This document shows, piece after piece, positions 1 through 8,224 of a stretch of 36,528 nt of DNA; the first letter of the stretch is position 1; each line of letters starts with the position of its first letter. The stretch covers positions 1 to 36,528 of the forward strand of contig JBFLYK010000064.1 of the NCBI GenBank assembly GCA_040756995.1, in the 5' to 3' direction. Origin of the DNA: BP-133 sp040756995. GTDB taxonomy: Bacteria > Actinomycetota > Acidimicrobiia > IMCC26256 > BP-133. The translations under genes and the position numbers were made by a program. The notes below the pieces were generated by a model. The model did no database searches and was not told the DNA's origin. It worked only from the letters and a program-made list of their open reading frames with translations.

Positions 1-2
1 CG

Positions 3-1235
3 TCCGGCGGGGCGACCGCCGCCGGAGGCTCGGGGGGCAGCGGCGCGGCGACGGCCGGCAAGGCCGGAACTCCGCTGCCCGGCACGCCGGGTGCGCCGGT
101 CACACCGGCTCCCGGCGCCGGCGGGCCGAAGTCCGAGATCCTGCTCGGTTCCTTCGGGGCCGAGTCCGGCGTGCTGGGGGCCGTGTCCGGGCCGGCACCG
201 CCGGCGCTGCGGGCGTGGTCCGCCTACATCAATGCCAAGGGCGGGATCAACGGGCACCCCGTCCGGCTGATCCTCGGCGACGACAACGCCGACCCGTCCC
301 GCACGTTGGCCATCGTCCGCCAGATGGTCGAGCGCGACAGGGTGATCGCCTTCCTCAACGACTACTCCTTCACGCTGTCGGCCGTCACCAAGTACCTGGA
401 GGAGAAGCAGATCCCGGTCGTCGGCAGCATCGGCGGCGACGTCGCCGGCGACCACTCGCCGATGGTGTTCCACCCCCTGGTGGGGCCGGACAAGGGCCAG
501 GCCTGGGGCTTCCTCCTGACCGTCGCCGCCCAGACCGACAAGAAGAAGCTCGGCATCATCTACTGCCGGGAGGCCGCGACCTGCGCGGTGCAGGTCAACA
601 GCTTCAAGAAGCTCCTGCCCTGGAACGGCATGCAGAGCGTCTACGAGGCCCAGGTGTCGCTGGCCCAGCCCGACTACACCGCCGAGATGCTCCAGGCCCA
701 GCGGGCCGGTGCCGAGGTCATCCTCTCGCTCGTCGACTCGGCCAGCGTCACCCGGCTGGCCCAGTCCGCCCACCGCCAGGGCTACAACCCGATCTTCGCC
801 GGCACCTACAACCTCAACCAGGACCTGATCTACGCCGGCGGCAAGGACGTCGAGGGCCTGCTGCTGACGTCCCGGACCCCGCCGTGGGACTCGTCGCCGA
901 AGATGCAGTTCTACCGGGACGCCATGGACCGTTATCAGCCCAAGGCCTACCGCGGTGACCTCGGCGGCGGCGTGTTCGTGGTCGGCAAGCTGCTGGAAGA
1001 GAAGATCGGGCCGTTCATCGGCGAACCCCCGACCACCGCCCAGATCCTCGAAGGGCTCTACGCCTTGAGCAACGAGAAGCTCGGCGGGCTTCTGCCTGGC
1101 GTCGGCTTCGTCCATGGAGAACACTTCGGGACCAATCAGTGCGTGGTACCGGTGAAACTCACAGGGGGAAAGTTCGTGGCTCATGACGCGGCAGAGTCGT
1201 TCGTGTGCGCTCCCGGCTGGAAGCCGGCGAAGTGA
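3..1235 (+). CDS. ABC transporter substrate-binding protein, branched-chain amino acid type (5' truncated)
   Basis: The reading frame is open from the window edge, so the true start and signal peptide lie upstream. The first roughly 40 visible residues are a Gly/Ala/Ser/Pro-rich linker. The folded domain then begins near residue 43 (KSEILLGSFGAESG) and runs through YINAKGGINGHPVRLILGDD, the typical N-lobe of the Leu/Ile/Val-binding (periplasmic binding protein type I) family. A GTG at 171 is inside this domain and is not the start. The protein would bind a small solute outside the membrane and deliver it to an ABC permease; the ligand cannot be deduced. It overlaps the downstream ATPase gene by 4 bp (GTGA), so the two are probably co-translated. 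Permease genes are not visible and may lie upstream. The long low-complexity linker suggests a tethered lipoprotein, but the anchor is outside the window. Confidence 0.9.
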   Translation, partial: SGGATAAGGSGGSGAATAGKAGTPLPGTPGAPVTPAPGAGGPKSEILLGSFGAESGVLGAVSGPAPPALRAWSAYINAKGGINGHPVRLILGDDNADPSRTLAIVRQMVERDRVIAFLNDYSFTLSAVTKYLEEKQIPVVGSIGGDVAGDHSPMVFHPLVGPDKGQAWGFLLTVAAQTDKKKLGIIYCREAATCAVQVNSFKKLLPWNGMQSVYEAQVSLAQPDYTAEMLQAQRAGAEVILSLVDSASVTRLAQSAHRQGYNPIFAGTYNLNQDLIYAGGKDVEGLLLTSRTPPWDSSPKMQFYRDAMDRYQPKAYRGDLGGGVFVVGKLLEEKIGPFIGEPPTTAQILEGLYALSNEKLGGLLPGVGFVHGEHFGTNQCVVPVKLTGGKFVAHDAAESFVCAPGWKPAK

Positions 1236-2056
1236 ACCCGGCGGGGATGACCGAGGTCAGTCCCGACCCGGGGGCCTATGACGGCACCGGGTTGCGGGCC
1301 GAGGGAATCGTGGTGCGCTTCGGTGGTCTGGTCGCCCTGGGTGGGGTGACCGTGGAAGCGCCCCGGGGTCGGATCACGGGGTTGATCGGGCCCAATGGGG
1401 CCGGTAAGACCACGATGTTCAACGTGTGCTGTGGCTTTCAGAAGGCCGACGAGGGCACGGTGACGCTGGACGGGAAGGACATCTCGCATGAGAGCCCGGC
1501 CCGGCGGGCCCGCCTCGGTTTGGGCCGGACGTTTCAGCGGATGGAGCTGTTCGGGTCGCTGACGGTGCGGGAGAACGTGGAGCTGGCCGCCGAAGCGGCC
1601 CACGTGGGGGACGATCCGCTGACCCAGCTCGGGATCGTCGGCGGGCGGGGGAAGGTCCGCAAGCAGGTCAAGGCCATCGCTGACGAGCTCATCGCCGAAA
1701 CGGGCCTGGGCCCGATTCACGACCGGCTGGCGTCGGAGATCTCGGCCGGTCAGGGCCGTCTCGTGGAGCTGGCCCGGGCTCTGGCCCGGGGACCGAACCT
1801 GCTCCTCCTGGATGAGCCGTCGTCGGGGCTCGACGCCGCCGAGAGCGCCGAGTTCGCCCAGCTGCTCGTCCGGCTGGTGGAGGACCGGGACCTCGGCATC
1901 CTGATGGTCGAGCACGACATGAGCCTGGTGCTCACGATCTGCCAGTGGATTCACGTCCTCGACTTCGGCAAGCCCCTCATGAACGGCACGCCCGAGCAGG
2001 TCCGCAACAGCGAGGAGGTGCGGGCCGCCTACCTCGGCCAAGAGGGCGCCGCCTAG
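1232..2056 (+). CDS. ABC transporter ATP-binding protein, LivG type
   Basis: A 274-residue ATPase. It shows a Walker A motif GPNGAGKTT, the GRTFQRMELFGSLTVREN segment typical of LivG/BraF proteins, an ABC signature in degenerate form (ISAGQGRLVELARAL), Walker B LLLLDEPSSGLD and an H-loop MVEHDM. It should power import of the ligand captured by the upstream binding protein. I chose the GTG at 1232 because it overlaps the upstream stop (GTGA) and has GGAAG eight bases upstream; GTG 1205 and ATG 1247 are in-frame alternatives. The signature has SAGQG where LivG proteins usually have a YGQQR-like sequence. No permease or LivF partner follows; the next gene is convergent. Family assignment is firm; the substrate is unknown. 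Confidence 0.9.
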   Translation: MNPAGMTEVSPDPGAYDGTGLRAEGIVVRFGGLVALGGVTVEAPRGRITGLIGPNGAGKTTMFNVCCGFQKADEGTVTLDGKDISHESPARRARLGLGRTFQRMELFGSLTVRENVELAAEAAHVGDDPLTQLGIVGGRGKVRKQVKAIADELIAETGLGPIHDRLASEISAGQGRLVELARALARGPNLLLLDEPSSGLDAAESAEFAQLLVRLVEDRDLGILMVEHDMSLVLTICQWIHVLDFGKPLMNGTPEQVRNSEEVRAAYLGQEGAA

Positions 2057-2088
2057 CCAGATTCAGCCTCGTGCGGTCCGCGGCGGCA

Positions 2089-2104
2089 GCGGGCAGGTTC
2101 CCGC
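2089..2104. terminator. weak hairpin between convergent genes
   Basis: GCGGG at 2089-2093 pairs with CCCGC at 2100-2104 around a six-base loop. It lies in the 58-bp gap between two convergent stop codons. There is no T-run on either strand, so a terminator role is a guess from position. Confidence 0.25.
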
Positions 2105-2114
2105 CCACCCGCTG

Positions 2115-5100
2115 TCAGGCAGGCAGCGCTGCTACGGCGACGACCGGGGAGGGTGGGGGAGTGGCGCCGAGGGAGCCGCTGAAGGGCAGGGACGAGAAGT
2201 TGAAGATGCCGCCGTCGGCTCCGACCATGAGGTAGCCGTCGCCGTAGCGGACCATGCCGGCGACGGGCTTGTTGAGTTTGGTGCCGCCCATCGAGCCGCG
2301 GAACGGGGCGTCGAAGGCGAAGATGCCGCCGTCGCTGGCGACGAGCCAGTAACCCTGGCCGTCGGCGTCGGGGACGAGCGACTGGACGGGGGCGTTGAGT
2401 TTGGTGCCGCCCATGGAACCGGCGAAGGCGGCGTCGCCGAAGGCGAAGATGCCGCCGTCGGAGGCGACCATGTAGTAGCCCCGGCCGGTCGGGGTGGCGA
2501 CCGAGCCGAGCACCGGCCCGTTGAGTTTCACGGCCGACACGTCGCCGAGGAAGCCGGCGTCGCCGAAGGCGATGGCCCGGCCCCGGTTGGTGAAGACCCA
2601 GTAGCCCTTGCCCGAAGGAGTGGCGGAGAGGCTGGCCGGCCGCTCGTCCGGGGCGAGGCGGCTGAGATCGGCATTGCCGAGGCTGATGGCGTCGCCGAAT
2701 TCCAGCACCATGCCGTCGCGGTTGAGGATCCAGTAGCCCTTGCCGGTGGGCGTGGGTTCGAGGTCGACGGCACCGGCGACGCCGTGGCCGAGCAGCGGCG
2801 CGGCGCCGAAGCCATAGACGGTGCCGTCGCGGTCGATCATCCAGTAGCCGGACGGAGCGGGGTCCTTCTTGGCCGGCCCGACGGGAGGATCGCCGTTGCC
2901 GCCCCCGGGAGGAGGCGCCGGCGGGGAGGGCAGACCCGGCGGGTCGATCGTGGCCGGGAGTTGCCCGACGACGAAGCGGAAGCAGCAGTCGGCGGACGGC
3001 ATCAGCGCGTTGAAGCGGTCGCGCACGTTCCTGACGCTGACGCTGTAGACCCGACCCGGGACGAGGGGCTCCTCGGGATGCAGAACCACCGAGTTGTTGG
3101 GGACGTCGTAGGTTGCGGTGGCGGGAACGGGCCGGCCGGTGCGCCCGTCGGTCAGCGTCGCCTCCAGCGGCTCCGACGGCGTGTCGGTGACGGGTCGGGC
3201 GAGCCGCAGGGTCGGCTGCACGGTTGGATCGGCGCCGGACGACCCGTCCGCCGGGACCGTGTCGCGCACCCAGTGCTGGAATCCGGCGGACGGGACCGGG
3301 TTCGACTGGTACAGCCAGATTGGACCCGGATCTCCGGTGGTGGCCGCGACGTCGAGGGTGGCATCGCCGTTGAGGTCGGCGAAGGCCAGCCCCTTCGGCC
3401 CGAGGACGCCCGGGCTTTGGGTGCCGACCGTGTACTCCCGGACAGTGGCGGACCAGCCTTCGTCGTAGCGGGGCCACAGCACCCGCAGGCGGCGCGATCC
3501 GGCCGAGCCGGCGACCAGTTCGTGGCGGCCGTCGTCGTCGAAGTCGGCGGTCTCGAGGGCCTCGGCCGGCACGCTTTCGGTTGTCAGTGGACCGTCGGCG
3601 GCGAGTCCGGCGGCGGAACCGGTGAAGAGCTGGATCGGCTGGTCGTCGCAGGCGGTGAAGGCTTCCGGGTAGCGGTCGCCGGTCGTGTCGCCCACGGCCA
3701 GGACGCATTGCTCCCGTGCGGCCGATGAGGCCACGGCGGTGTCGGTGCGCCCGAAGCCGGCTCCGGAGGAGCGGAACAGCGCCAGGGTGGTGCAGGCGTC
3801 GGGGCAGACGAGAGCGACGATGTCCGCTCGCCCGTCCGCATCCATGTCGTCGACCTCCACCTCGGCGACCGGGGCGAAGGCGAGGTTGACGACGGCGTAG
3901 CCGCCGCCGTCCCGGCGGAGCATGTGGAGGCCACCGGGCCCGGCGGTGACGAGGTCGACGTCGCCATCGGCGTCGACGTCCCCCGCTTCGACCTGGGCCG
4001 GGTCGGCGACGGGCACGAGGCCGGCGGGGCCGCCGAGGCCGTCGGGGCCCTGCAGATGGAGTTCCACGCCGGCGGCGGTGGCCACCGCGCCGTCGAGGTC
4101 GCCGTCGCCGTCGAGGTCGGCCACGGTGAGACCCATCTCTCCATCTGTCGCCGGGGCGTCGGAGGGGATGCGGAGCGGTGGCCGGAACGACGAGCCGGTG
4201 TTGGACAGCAGAAAGAGACCGTGCTCGGTCGCGGCGCCGCCTCCGGCGGCGGTGCTGACGAGGAGGTCGGGCCGGCCGTCACCGGTCAGATCACCGGCGG
4301 CGATGGACGCCGCCGGCGAACCGAGGGGAGTGTCGCTGACCTGCCCGGGACGGTAGAGGATGAGCCGGCCGGGGCTCTGGCCGTGATGAACGTCGATCTG
4401 GTAGCCGCCCGGGGCCTCGGCCGGATTCCTGGCCCGGACCCGGAGGAAGTACCGGCCGGGGGCAAGCCGCTTTTCGTCCGGCTTCCCCAGCTGTCGAAGC
4501 TCATTGTTGAACAGCTCGGTGGAGAGAATGCTCGGAGTGGTGCCGCTCGCCAGGGAGAACCAGAACCTGAACCACCGGGGTTCGGCGACATCGAACGTGA
4601 ACCAGTCCGTGTCGCCCTCGAACGAGAGGCTGCCGGTCGTGACCGCACCGTTGGTCACCGCCAGCGGGAGGGCCTGGGCGGGTGTGCTGTCGAGCGGCGC
4701 GGCGGCGAGCCCGTCGCCCCGCGCCCGCCGATAGCCGAGGGACCCGACGGCGTCGACCACGCCGGCTCCGTAATAGTCGTCGAACCCGAGGGGACCGGCG
4801 TCGCGGGCACCGTCGCGCAGCCGGTCGGCGATGGCGGCGGCGGACTCGGTGGGGAAGGCCCCCCGGAGCAGGAGGGCGATCCCGGCCACGATCGGCGCCG
4901 AGTACGACGTGCCTTCCTTCAGGTGATAGCGGCGGTCGGTGGAACTGACGAGGATGTCGACGCCGGGCGCGGCCACGTCCACCGACGGGCCGTAGTTGGA
5001 GAACCCGGCCCGGCGACCCTCCCGGTCGACGGCGGCGACGCTCACGACACCGTCGAAGGCGGCCGGGTAGCTGGCGAAGCCGTGGCCCTGGTTGCCGGCG

Positions 5101-5969
5101 GCCGCCACCACCAGGACGTCACGCTCCTGGGCGTACTCGACCGCCGCCTTCAGCACACCGGTCGAGACCGGGCCGCCCATGGAGATGTTGATGACGTCGG
5201 CGCCGTGGTCGGCAGCCCAGGTGATGCCGGCGGCGATCAGGGAGTCGGTGCTCATGCCGTCGGCGCCCGACACCTTGACCGGCATGATCCGGCCCTGGGG
5301 CGTCACGCCGGCCATGCGGTCGCCGTCGACCGCGGCGGCGGCCACGGTGGCGACCTCGGTGCCGTGACCGAACTGGTCGGAGGGCTCGTTGTCGCCGTTC
5401 TTCACGTCCCGGCCGGGGAGGAGGCGCCCGACGAGATCGGGGTGGCCCAGGTCCACCCCGGAGTCGACGATGGCCAGGACCTGATCGTCGCCGCCCGGAG
5501 CCAGGTCCCAGGCCAGCGGCAACCGCATCGTCTCGAAGTACGACGCCTGACTCGTGGCGTACATCGGATCCGTCGGTGTGGCCGCCGACGCCCGGACGTA
5601 GTTCGGCTCGACACCGGCCACCCGGGAGTCCTGTTGGAGCTCACGCAGGGCGGTGGCGGCGGCGCCCGGTTTCGTGGACAGCACGAAGTAACCGGTGCCG
5701 CCGATCTCTTCGATGTCGCCGGTGCCATGCTCGAGCGCCACCTGCCGCCGCTCGGCTCCGTCGATGCCGGCCACGAAGCGGACGACCACGGTCGAGTCGT
5801 CCACCAGCGGCGTTGTCGATGCTCCGGCCGGTGCTGCGGCCGGGGACCGGGTTGTGGTCTCGCCGCCGTCTCCCGAGGCGGGAACCACCGAAGCGCAAGA
5901 CAGCAGAGCGACGAGCCCGGCCGTCACAGCCCGAGATCGCAACCCGCGGCGGATTCGATGGTTAGGCAC
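2115..5969 (-). CDS. Secreted subtilisin-like (S8) peptidase with FG-GAP repeats and C-terminal six-repeat module
   Basis: A 1284-residue exported protease. Residues 1-33 form a signal peptide. Residues about 59-127 look like an I9-type propeptide. The S8 catalytic domain spans about 155-410, with Asp169 (VDSGVDL), His202 (GHGTEV), oxyanion Asn293 (AAGNQG) and Ser355 (GTSYSAP) all present, so it should be active. A beta-rich domain at about 440-530 (GDTDWFTFDV) resembles pre-peptidase C-terminal domains. About seven FG-GAP/VCBS-like repeats follow (LTGDGRPDL, LDGDGDLDG, VDADGDVDL and others, about 555-880), then a Big_5-like Ig domain (about 900-1010), a Pro/Gly linker, and six 37-44-residue GYW repeats at 1041-1284. 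The GTG start at 5969 has GAGG nine bases upstream. FG-GAP Asp-rich loops probably bind calcium. The last module recurs in two other proteins in this window. The substrate is unknown. Confidence 0.93.
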   Translation of the reverse strand: MPNHRIRRGLRSRAVTAGLVALLSCASVVPASGDGGETTTRSPAAAPAGASTTPLVDDSTVVVRFVAGIDGAERRQVALEHGTGDIEEIGGTGYFVLSTKPGAAATALRELQQDSRVAGVEPNYVRASAATPTDPMYATSQASYFETMRLPLAWDLAPGGDDQVLAIVDSGVDLGHPDLVGRLLPGRDVKNGDNEPSDQFGHGTEVATVAAAAVDGDRMAGVTPQGRIMPVKVSGADGMSTDSLIAAGITWAADHGADVINISMGGPVSTGVLKAAVEYAQERDVLVVAAAGNQGHGFASYPAAFDGVVSVAAVDREGRRAGFSNYGPSVDVAAPGVDILVSSTDRRYHLKEGTSYSAPIVAGIALLLRGAFPTESAAAIADRLRDGARDAGPLGFDDYYGAGVVDAVGSLGYRRARGDGLAAAPLDSTPAQALPLAVTNGAVTTGSLSFEGDTDWFTFDVAEPRWFRFWFSLASGTTPSILSTELFNNELRQLGKPDEKRLAPGRYFLRVRARNPAEAPGGYQIDVHHGQSPGRLILYRPGQVSDTPLGSPAASIAAGDLTGDGRPDLLVSTAAGGGAATEHGLFLLSNTGSSFRPPLRIPSDAPATDGEMGLTVADLDGDGDLDGAVATAAGVELHLQGPDGLGGPAGLVPVADPAQVEAGDVDADGDVDLVTAGPGGLHMLRRDGGGYAVVNLAFAPVAEVEVDDMDADGRADIVALVCPDACTTLALFRSSGAGFGRTDTAVASSAAREQCVLAVGDTTGDRYPEAFTACDDQPIQLFTGSAAGLAADGPLTTESVPAEALETADFDDDGRHELVAGSAGSRRLRVLWPRYDEGWSATVREYTVGTQSPGVLGPKGLAFADLNGDATLDVAATTGDPGPIWLYQSNPVPSAGFQHWVRDTVPADGSSGADPTVQPTLRLARPVTDTPSEPLEATLTDGRTGRPVPATATYDVPNNSVVLHPEEPLVPGRVYSVSVRNVRDRFNALMPSADCCFRFVVGQLPATIDPPGLPSPPAPPPGGGNGDPPVGPAKKDPAPSGYWMIDRDGTVYGFGAAPLLGHGVAGAVDLEPTPTGKGYWILNRDGMVLEFGDAISLGNADLSRLAPDERPASLSATPSGKGYWVFTNRGRAIAFGDAGFLGDVSAVKLNGPVLGSVATPTGRGYYMVASDGGIFAFGDAAFAGSMGGTKLNAPVQSLVPDADGQGYWLVASDGGIFAFDAPFRGSMGGTKLNKPVAGMVRYGDGYLMVGADGGIFNFSSLPFSGSLGATPPPSPVVAVAALPA

Positions 5970-6315
5970 GAAACGGGACCTCGGACGATGGGGGCGCCAC
6001 CTGTGCTTCGGGGGGTGCCGGCGGTCGTCACCGGTCCGGGGAGAACCGTCACGCGACCGACACGAACCCGACGGTCCGCCGACGCCATACGATTCGCCGT
6101 CTCTGCGGTCGCATCCCGCCGAGATGCGCGCACCGCCCTCCCCGGGCGATCCGGACGGAGTGGGACAGACCCACCGCCGGGCTCCTTGCCCCCGGGCGTC
6201 GCGGCGTGCTCATCAGGGTGGGTTTGGGAGGCGGTCACAGACCGTTCAACCGGGGGAAATCCGGCGCCGGTAGGTTCGTTGTCGTAGGGGGGTGACCGAA
6301 CTCCGGAGGAGTGCG
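5970..6315. other. 346-bp non-coding divergent region
   Basis: This region separates the divergently transcribed peptidase and the hypothetical gene at 6316. Open frames crossing it show no recognisable protein. On the plus strand, GGAAA at 6255-6259 and GTT at 6278-6280 are 18 bp apart, resembling an ECF-sigma promoter (GGAAY-N18/19-GTT), about 36 bp before the start at 6316. This match is weak (one mismatch in a short motif). I see no RNA gene or repeat here. Confidence 0.4.
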
Positions 6316-6822
6316 ATGCGCCACCGCTGGGCCTACCCCTACGTCTCCCATCTCCTGCTTCTTCCGCCCGAGGACGCCGAGGTCCACTTCGACCTGGCCT
6401 GCCTCCGTCTCGTCGCCGACGGTCGGCGCAGCCCGACCACCGGAAGGCCGGTGGTGGCAGTGCCTGCGGGCCGGCTCGAGCTCGGCCGTCCCATCCGGCC
6501 GGTCGACGAACCCCGGGCCTACCGCCCGGCCCGGACCCTGCCGGGAACGCTGCAGCCCGGTCGACGGAGCCCCTGGGCCATCGACGTGGATGTCGAGCTA
6601 CTGCCCTGGTCGGCCACCCGAACCGAACTGGCCCTGATCGCCGGCCCCACCCGCTGGCCAGGATTCGTCAGCGAACGGCGCTACCTGCGCCTCGCCCACG
6701 ACATCCTCGACGTCCTCGTTGACGCCCTCCACACCGAGCGGAGCCGGCCACCGCAGCTGTTCGACGTCGACGCGCTTGCGTTCCAACAGAGGGACTGCGA
6801 CCGGGCTCGCTCCGTCGGATAG
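6316..6822 (+). CDS. Hypothetical protein, possible SRPBCC-like fold
   Basis: A 168-residue protein of unknown function. The ATG at 6316 is chosen over the in-frame GTG at 6292 because GGAGG sits six bases before it. The sequence begins MRHRWAYPYVSHLLLLPPED and contains a strand-like stretch WAIDVDVELLPWSATRTELALI, followed by a C-terminal helix YLRLAHDILDVLVDAL. This order of strands ending in a long helix is reminiscent of SRPBCC (START-like) proteins, but I see no diagnostic motif and do not assign a function. No signal peptide or membrane segment is visible. It is flanked by a long upstream region and a convergent small gene, so it is probably monocistronic. Confidence 0.7.
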   Translation: MRHRWAYPYVSHLLLLPPEDAEVHFDLACLRLVADGRRSPTTGRPVVAVPAGRLELGRPIRPVDEPRAYRPARTLPGTLQPGRRSPWAIDVDVELLPWSATRTELALIAGPTRWPGFVSERRYLRLAHDILDVLVDALHTERSRPPQLFDVDALAFQQRDCDRARSVG

Positions 6823-6839
6823 CCCGGCCCGAAGCCGCC

Positions 6840-6856
6840 CGGCAGGAATACTGCCG
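6840..6856. terminator. hairpin between convergent genes
   Basis: CGGCAG (6840-6845) and CTGCCG (6851-6856) form a perfect 6-bp stem around the loop GAATA, between the convergent stops at 6822 and 6879. There is no T-tract. Its position suits a bidirectional terminator. Confidence 0.4.
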
Positions 6857-6878
6857 TGGCGGGGGCTGGGACGGTGGG

Positions 6879-7082
6879 TCAGATGGTGCCGGGGGCGGGA
6901 CGGCGAGCGGCGTTGCGGCGGAGCAGGCGCTGCACGAGCCGGGCCAGCGTCCCGCGGGTCCCGGGGCCGGCGGGCCCGTCAACCGTCCCGGCGGCGCCGG
7001 TGTAGGGCTGGGCGCCGGTCGGAGTGAGGCGGGACATGGCGCGGAGCTCCTCGGGGGCGTAGATACGGTTGAAGGGCAGCAT
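6879..7082 (-). CDS. Small hypothetical protein (67 aa)
   Basis: A 67-residue, Arg/Ala/Pro-rich, basic protein starting MLPFNRIYAPEELRAMSRLTPTG. The ATG at 7082 is preceded by AGGAG five bases upstream, one of the clearest Shine-Dalgarno sites in the window, which is why I accept so short a gene. The C-terminal half (LARLVQRLLRRNAARR) could form a basic amphipathic helix. It lies 60 bp downstream of the DNA ligase gene on the same strand, with a hairpin between them. No family is recognised, and no signal peptide is evident. Confidence 0.55.
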   Translation of the reverse strand: MLPFNRIYAPEELRAMSRLTPTGAQPYTGAAGTVDGPAGPGTRGTLARLVQRLLRRNAARRPAPGTI

Positions 7083-7119
7083 CGTCGCTCCTGGGGGGCT
7101 CGGGCCCGGCGCTCGGCAC

Positions 7120-7136
7120 GTCCGCCAGTAGCGGAC
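7120..7136 (-). terminator. hairpin after the ligase gene
   Basis: GTCCGC (7120-7125) and GCGGAC (7131-7136) form a perfect 6-bp stem around a 5-base loop. It begins seven bases beyond the ligase stop codon and lies upstream of the small gene's ribosome site. It could terminate ligase transcription or attenuate the small gene. No T-run follows. Confidence 0.4.
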
Positions 7137-7142
7137 TGCTGC

Positions 7143-8060
7143 TTATAACGGCGTCCAGCGGCGAGCCCTTGAGCGGTCGGCCGGCCGGCCGTCGTAGCCG
7201 GGGTCGAAGACGAGGGACTGGAGCGTCGCGTGGCGCAGCTGGCTACCGGCGAGAAAGCGGACGTCGGCCATGATTCCCGGCTTGAAGAACACCGCCCCGG
7301 GCGGCGCCGGGCCGCCGAAAGGTGTGAGGTCGGTCGGTCGGGCCCGGGCGATGAGCTCTTCGAACCGTTCCCGGGTGAAGCCCCACTCCAACCGCCCGGC
7401 GTAGCCGGCCGGCGCCCCAGCACGCCGCCAGCCGAGCAAGAGAGCGGCGCGGCCCTCGGGGGTTGGCGCGACGCCGAGCACGTCGAAGTGCGCCCGCGTG
7501 AAGTGCTTCGTCTTCACCCACGCGGTCGTGCGAACGCCGGGCCGGTAGGGCGCATCGAGGCGCTTGGCCACCACGCCTTCGATGCCCTGGGCCCGGGTCG
7601 CCTCGAAGAGTGTGATGCCCTCGCCGAGGTAGGCCGGCGTGGTGCACCACGCCGGGCCGTCGAGTCCGAGTTCGACGAGCAGTGCCCGTCTGACGTCCCA
7701 CCGCTGGGCGATGACCTCTTCACCGGCGAGGGTCAGGACGTCGAAGGCGACGAACACCAGCCGGCCGGGTGATGGCTGGCCGAAGCCGCGGCGGCGCATC
7801 CCCTCGAAGTCGACGCGGCCCTCGGAGTCGAAGAGGACGAGTTCGCCGTCGATGGTGGTGCCGGCCGGCACCGCGTCCATCAGTGGCGCCAGCTCGGGGA
7901 GGCGGCCGGCCAGGTCGGTGCCGCGCCGGGACATGATCCGGAGACGACGGCCGTCGCGGCCGACGATGGCCCGGAAGCCGTCCCATTTCGGCTCGAAGGC
8001 CCAGTGTTCCTCATCGGTCGGGAGCGGCCCGGAGGTGGCGAGCATGGGGTCGACGATCAT
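7143..8060 (-). CDS. ATP-dependent DNA ligase, LigC type
   Basis: A 305-residue ATP-dependent DNA ligase that would seal nicks through a lysyl-AMP intermediate. The nucleotidyltransferase motifs are visible in order: motif I EPKWDG with nucleophile Lys25, SRRGTDL (motif Ia), DGELVLFD (III), EGVVAKR (IV) and WVKTKH (V), followed by a short OB-fold region that includes the GWRRAGAPAGYAGRLEWGF segment. Length and motif spacing match the stand-alone LigC or LigD ligase-domain family; no polymerase or 3'-phosphoesterase domain is attached, and no Ku gene is in the window. I chose ATG 8060 (MIVDPMLA, a family-typical start) over an in-frame TTG at 8090; neither has a clear ribosome site. In actinobacteria LigC proteins are linked to repair rather than replication; that role here is inference. 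Confidence 0.92.
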   Translation of the reverse strand: MIVDPMLATSGPLPTDEEHWAFEPKWDGFRAIVGRDGRRLRIMSRRGTDLAGRLPELAPLMDAVPAGTTIDGELVLFDSEGRVDFEGMRRRGFGQPSPGRLVFVAFDVLTLAGEEVIAQRWDVRRALLVELGLDGPAWCTTPAYLGEGITLFEATRAQGIEGVVAKRLDAPYRPGVRTTAWVKTKHFTRAHFDVLGVAPTPEGRAALLLGWRRAGAPAGYAGRLEWGFTRERFEELIARARPTDLTPFGGPAPPGAVFFKPGIMADVRFLAGSQLRHATLQSLVFDPGYDGRPADRSRARRWTPL

Positions 8061-8224
8061 CCGGGAGACCAGACGTCGGACCGCCCCCAAATGTCCGGGC
8101 CGGCCAGGTGAAGGACTTTTAATCCCTCGCTCAACTGCGCTTCATGTGGCGGGGAATTCAAGACTCAAGCGGGTCAAAGCGGACCCCGAGCCTGGAGGAC
8201 CGTGAAAGGGATGCCCGGAACAAT

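Noticed and set aside
5924..6238. 104-residue minus-strand open frame upstream of the S8 peptidase
   Set aside because: It overlaps the peptidase start, lacks a ribosome site and has no protein-like pattern.
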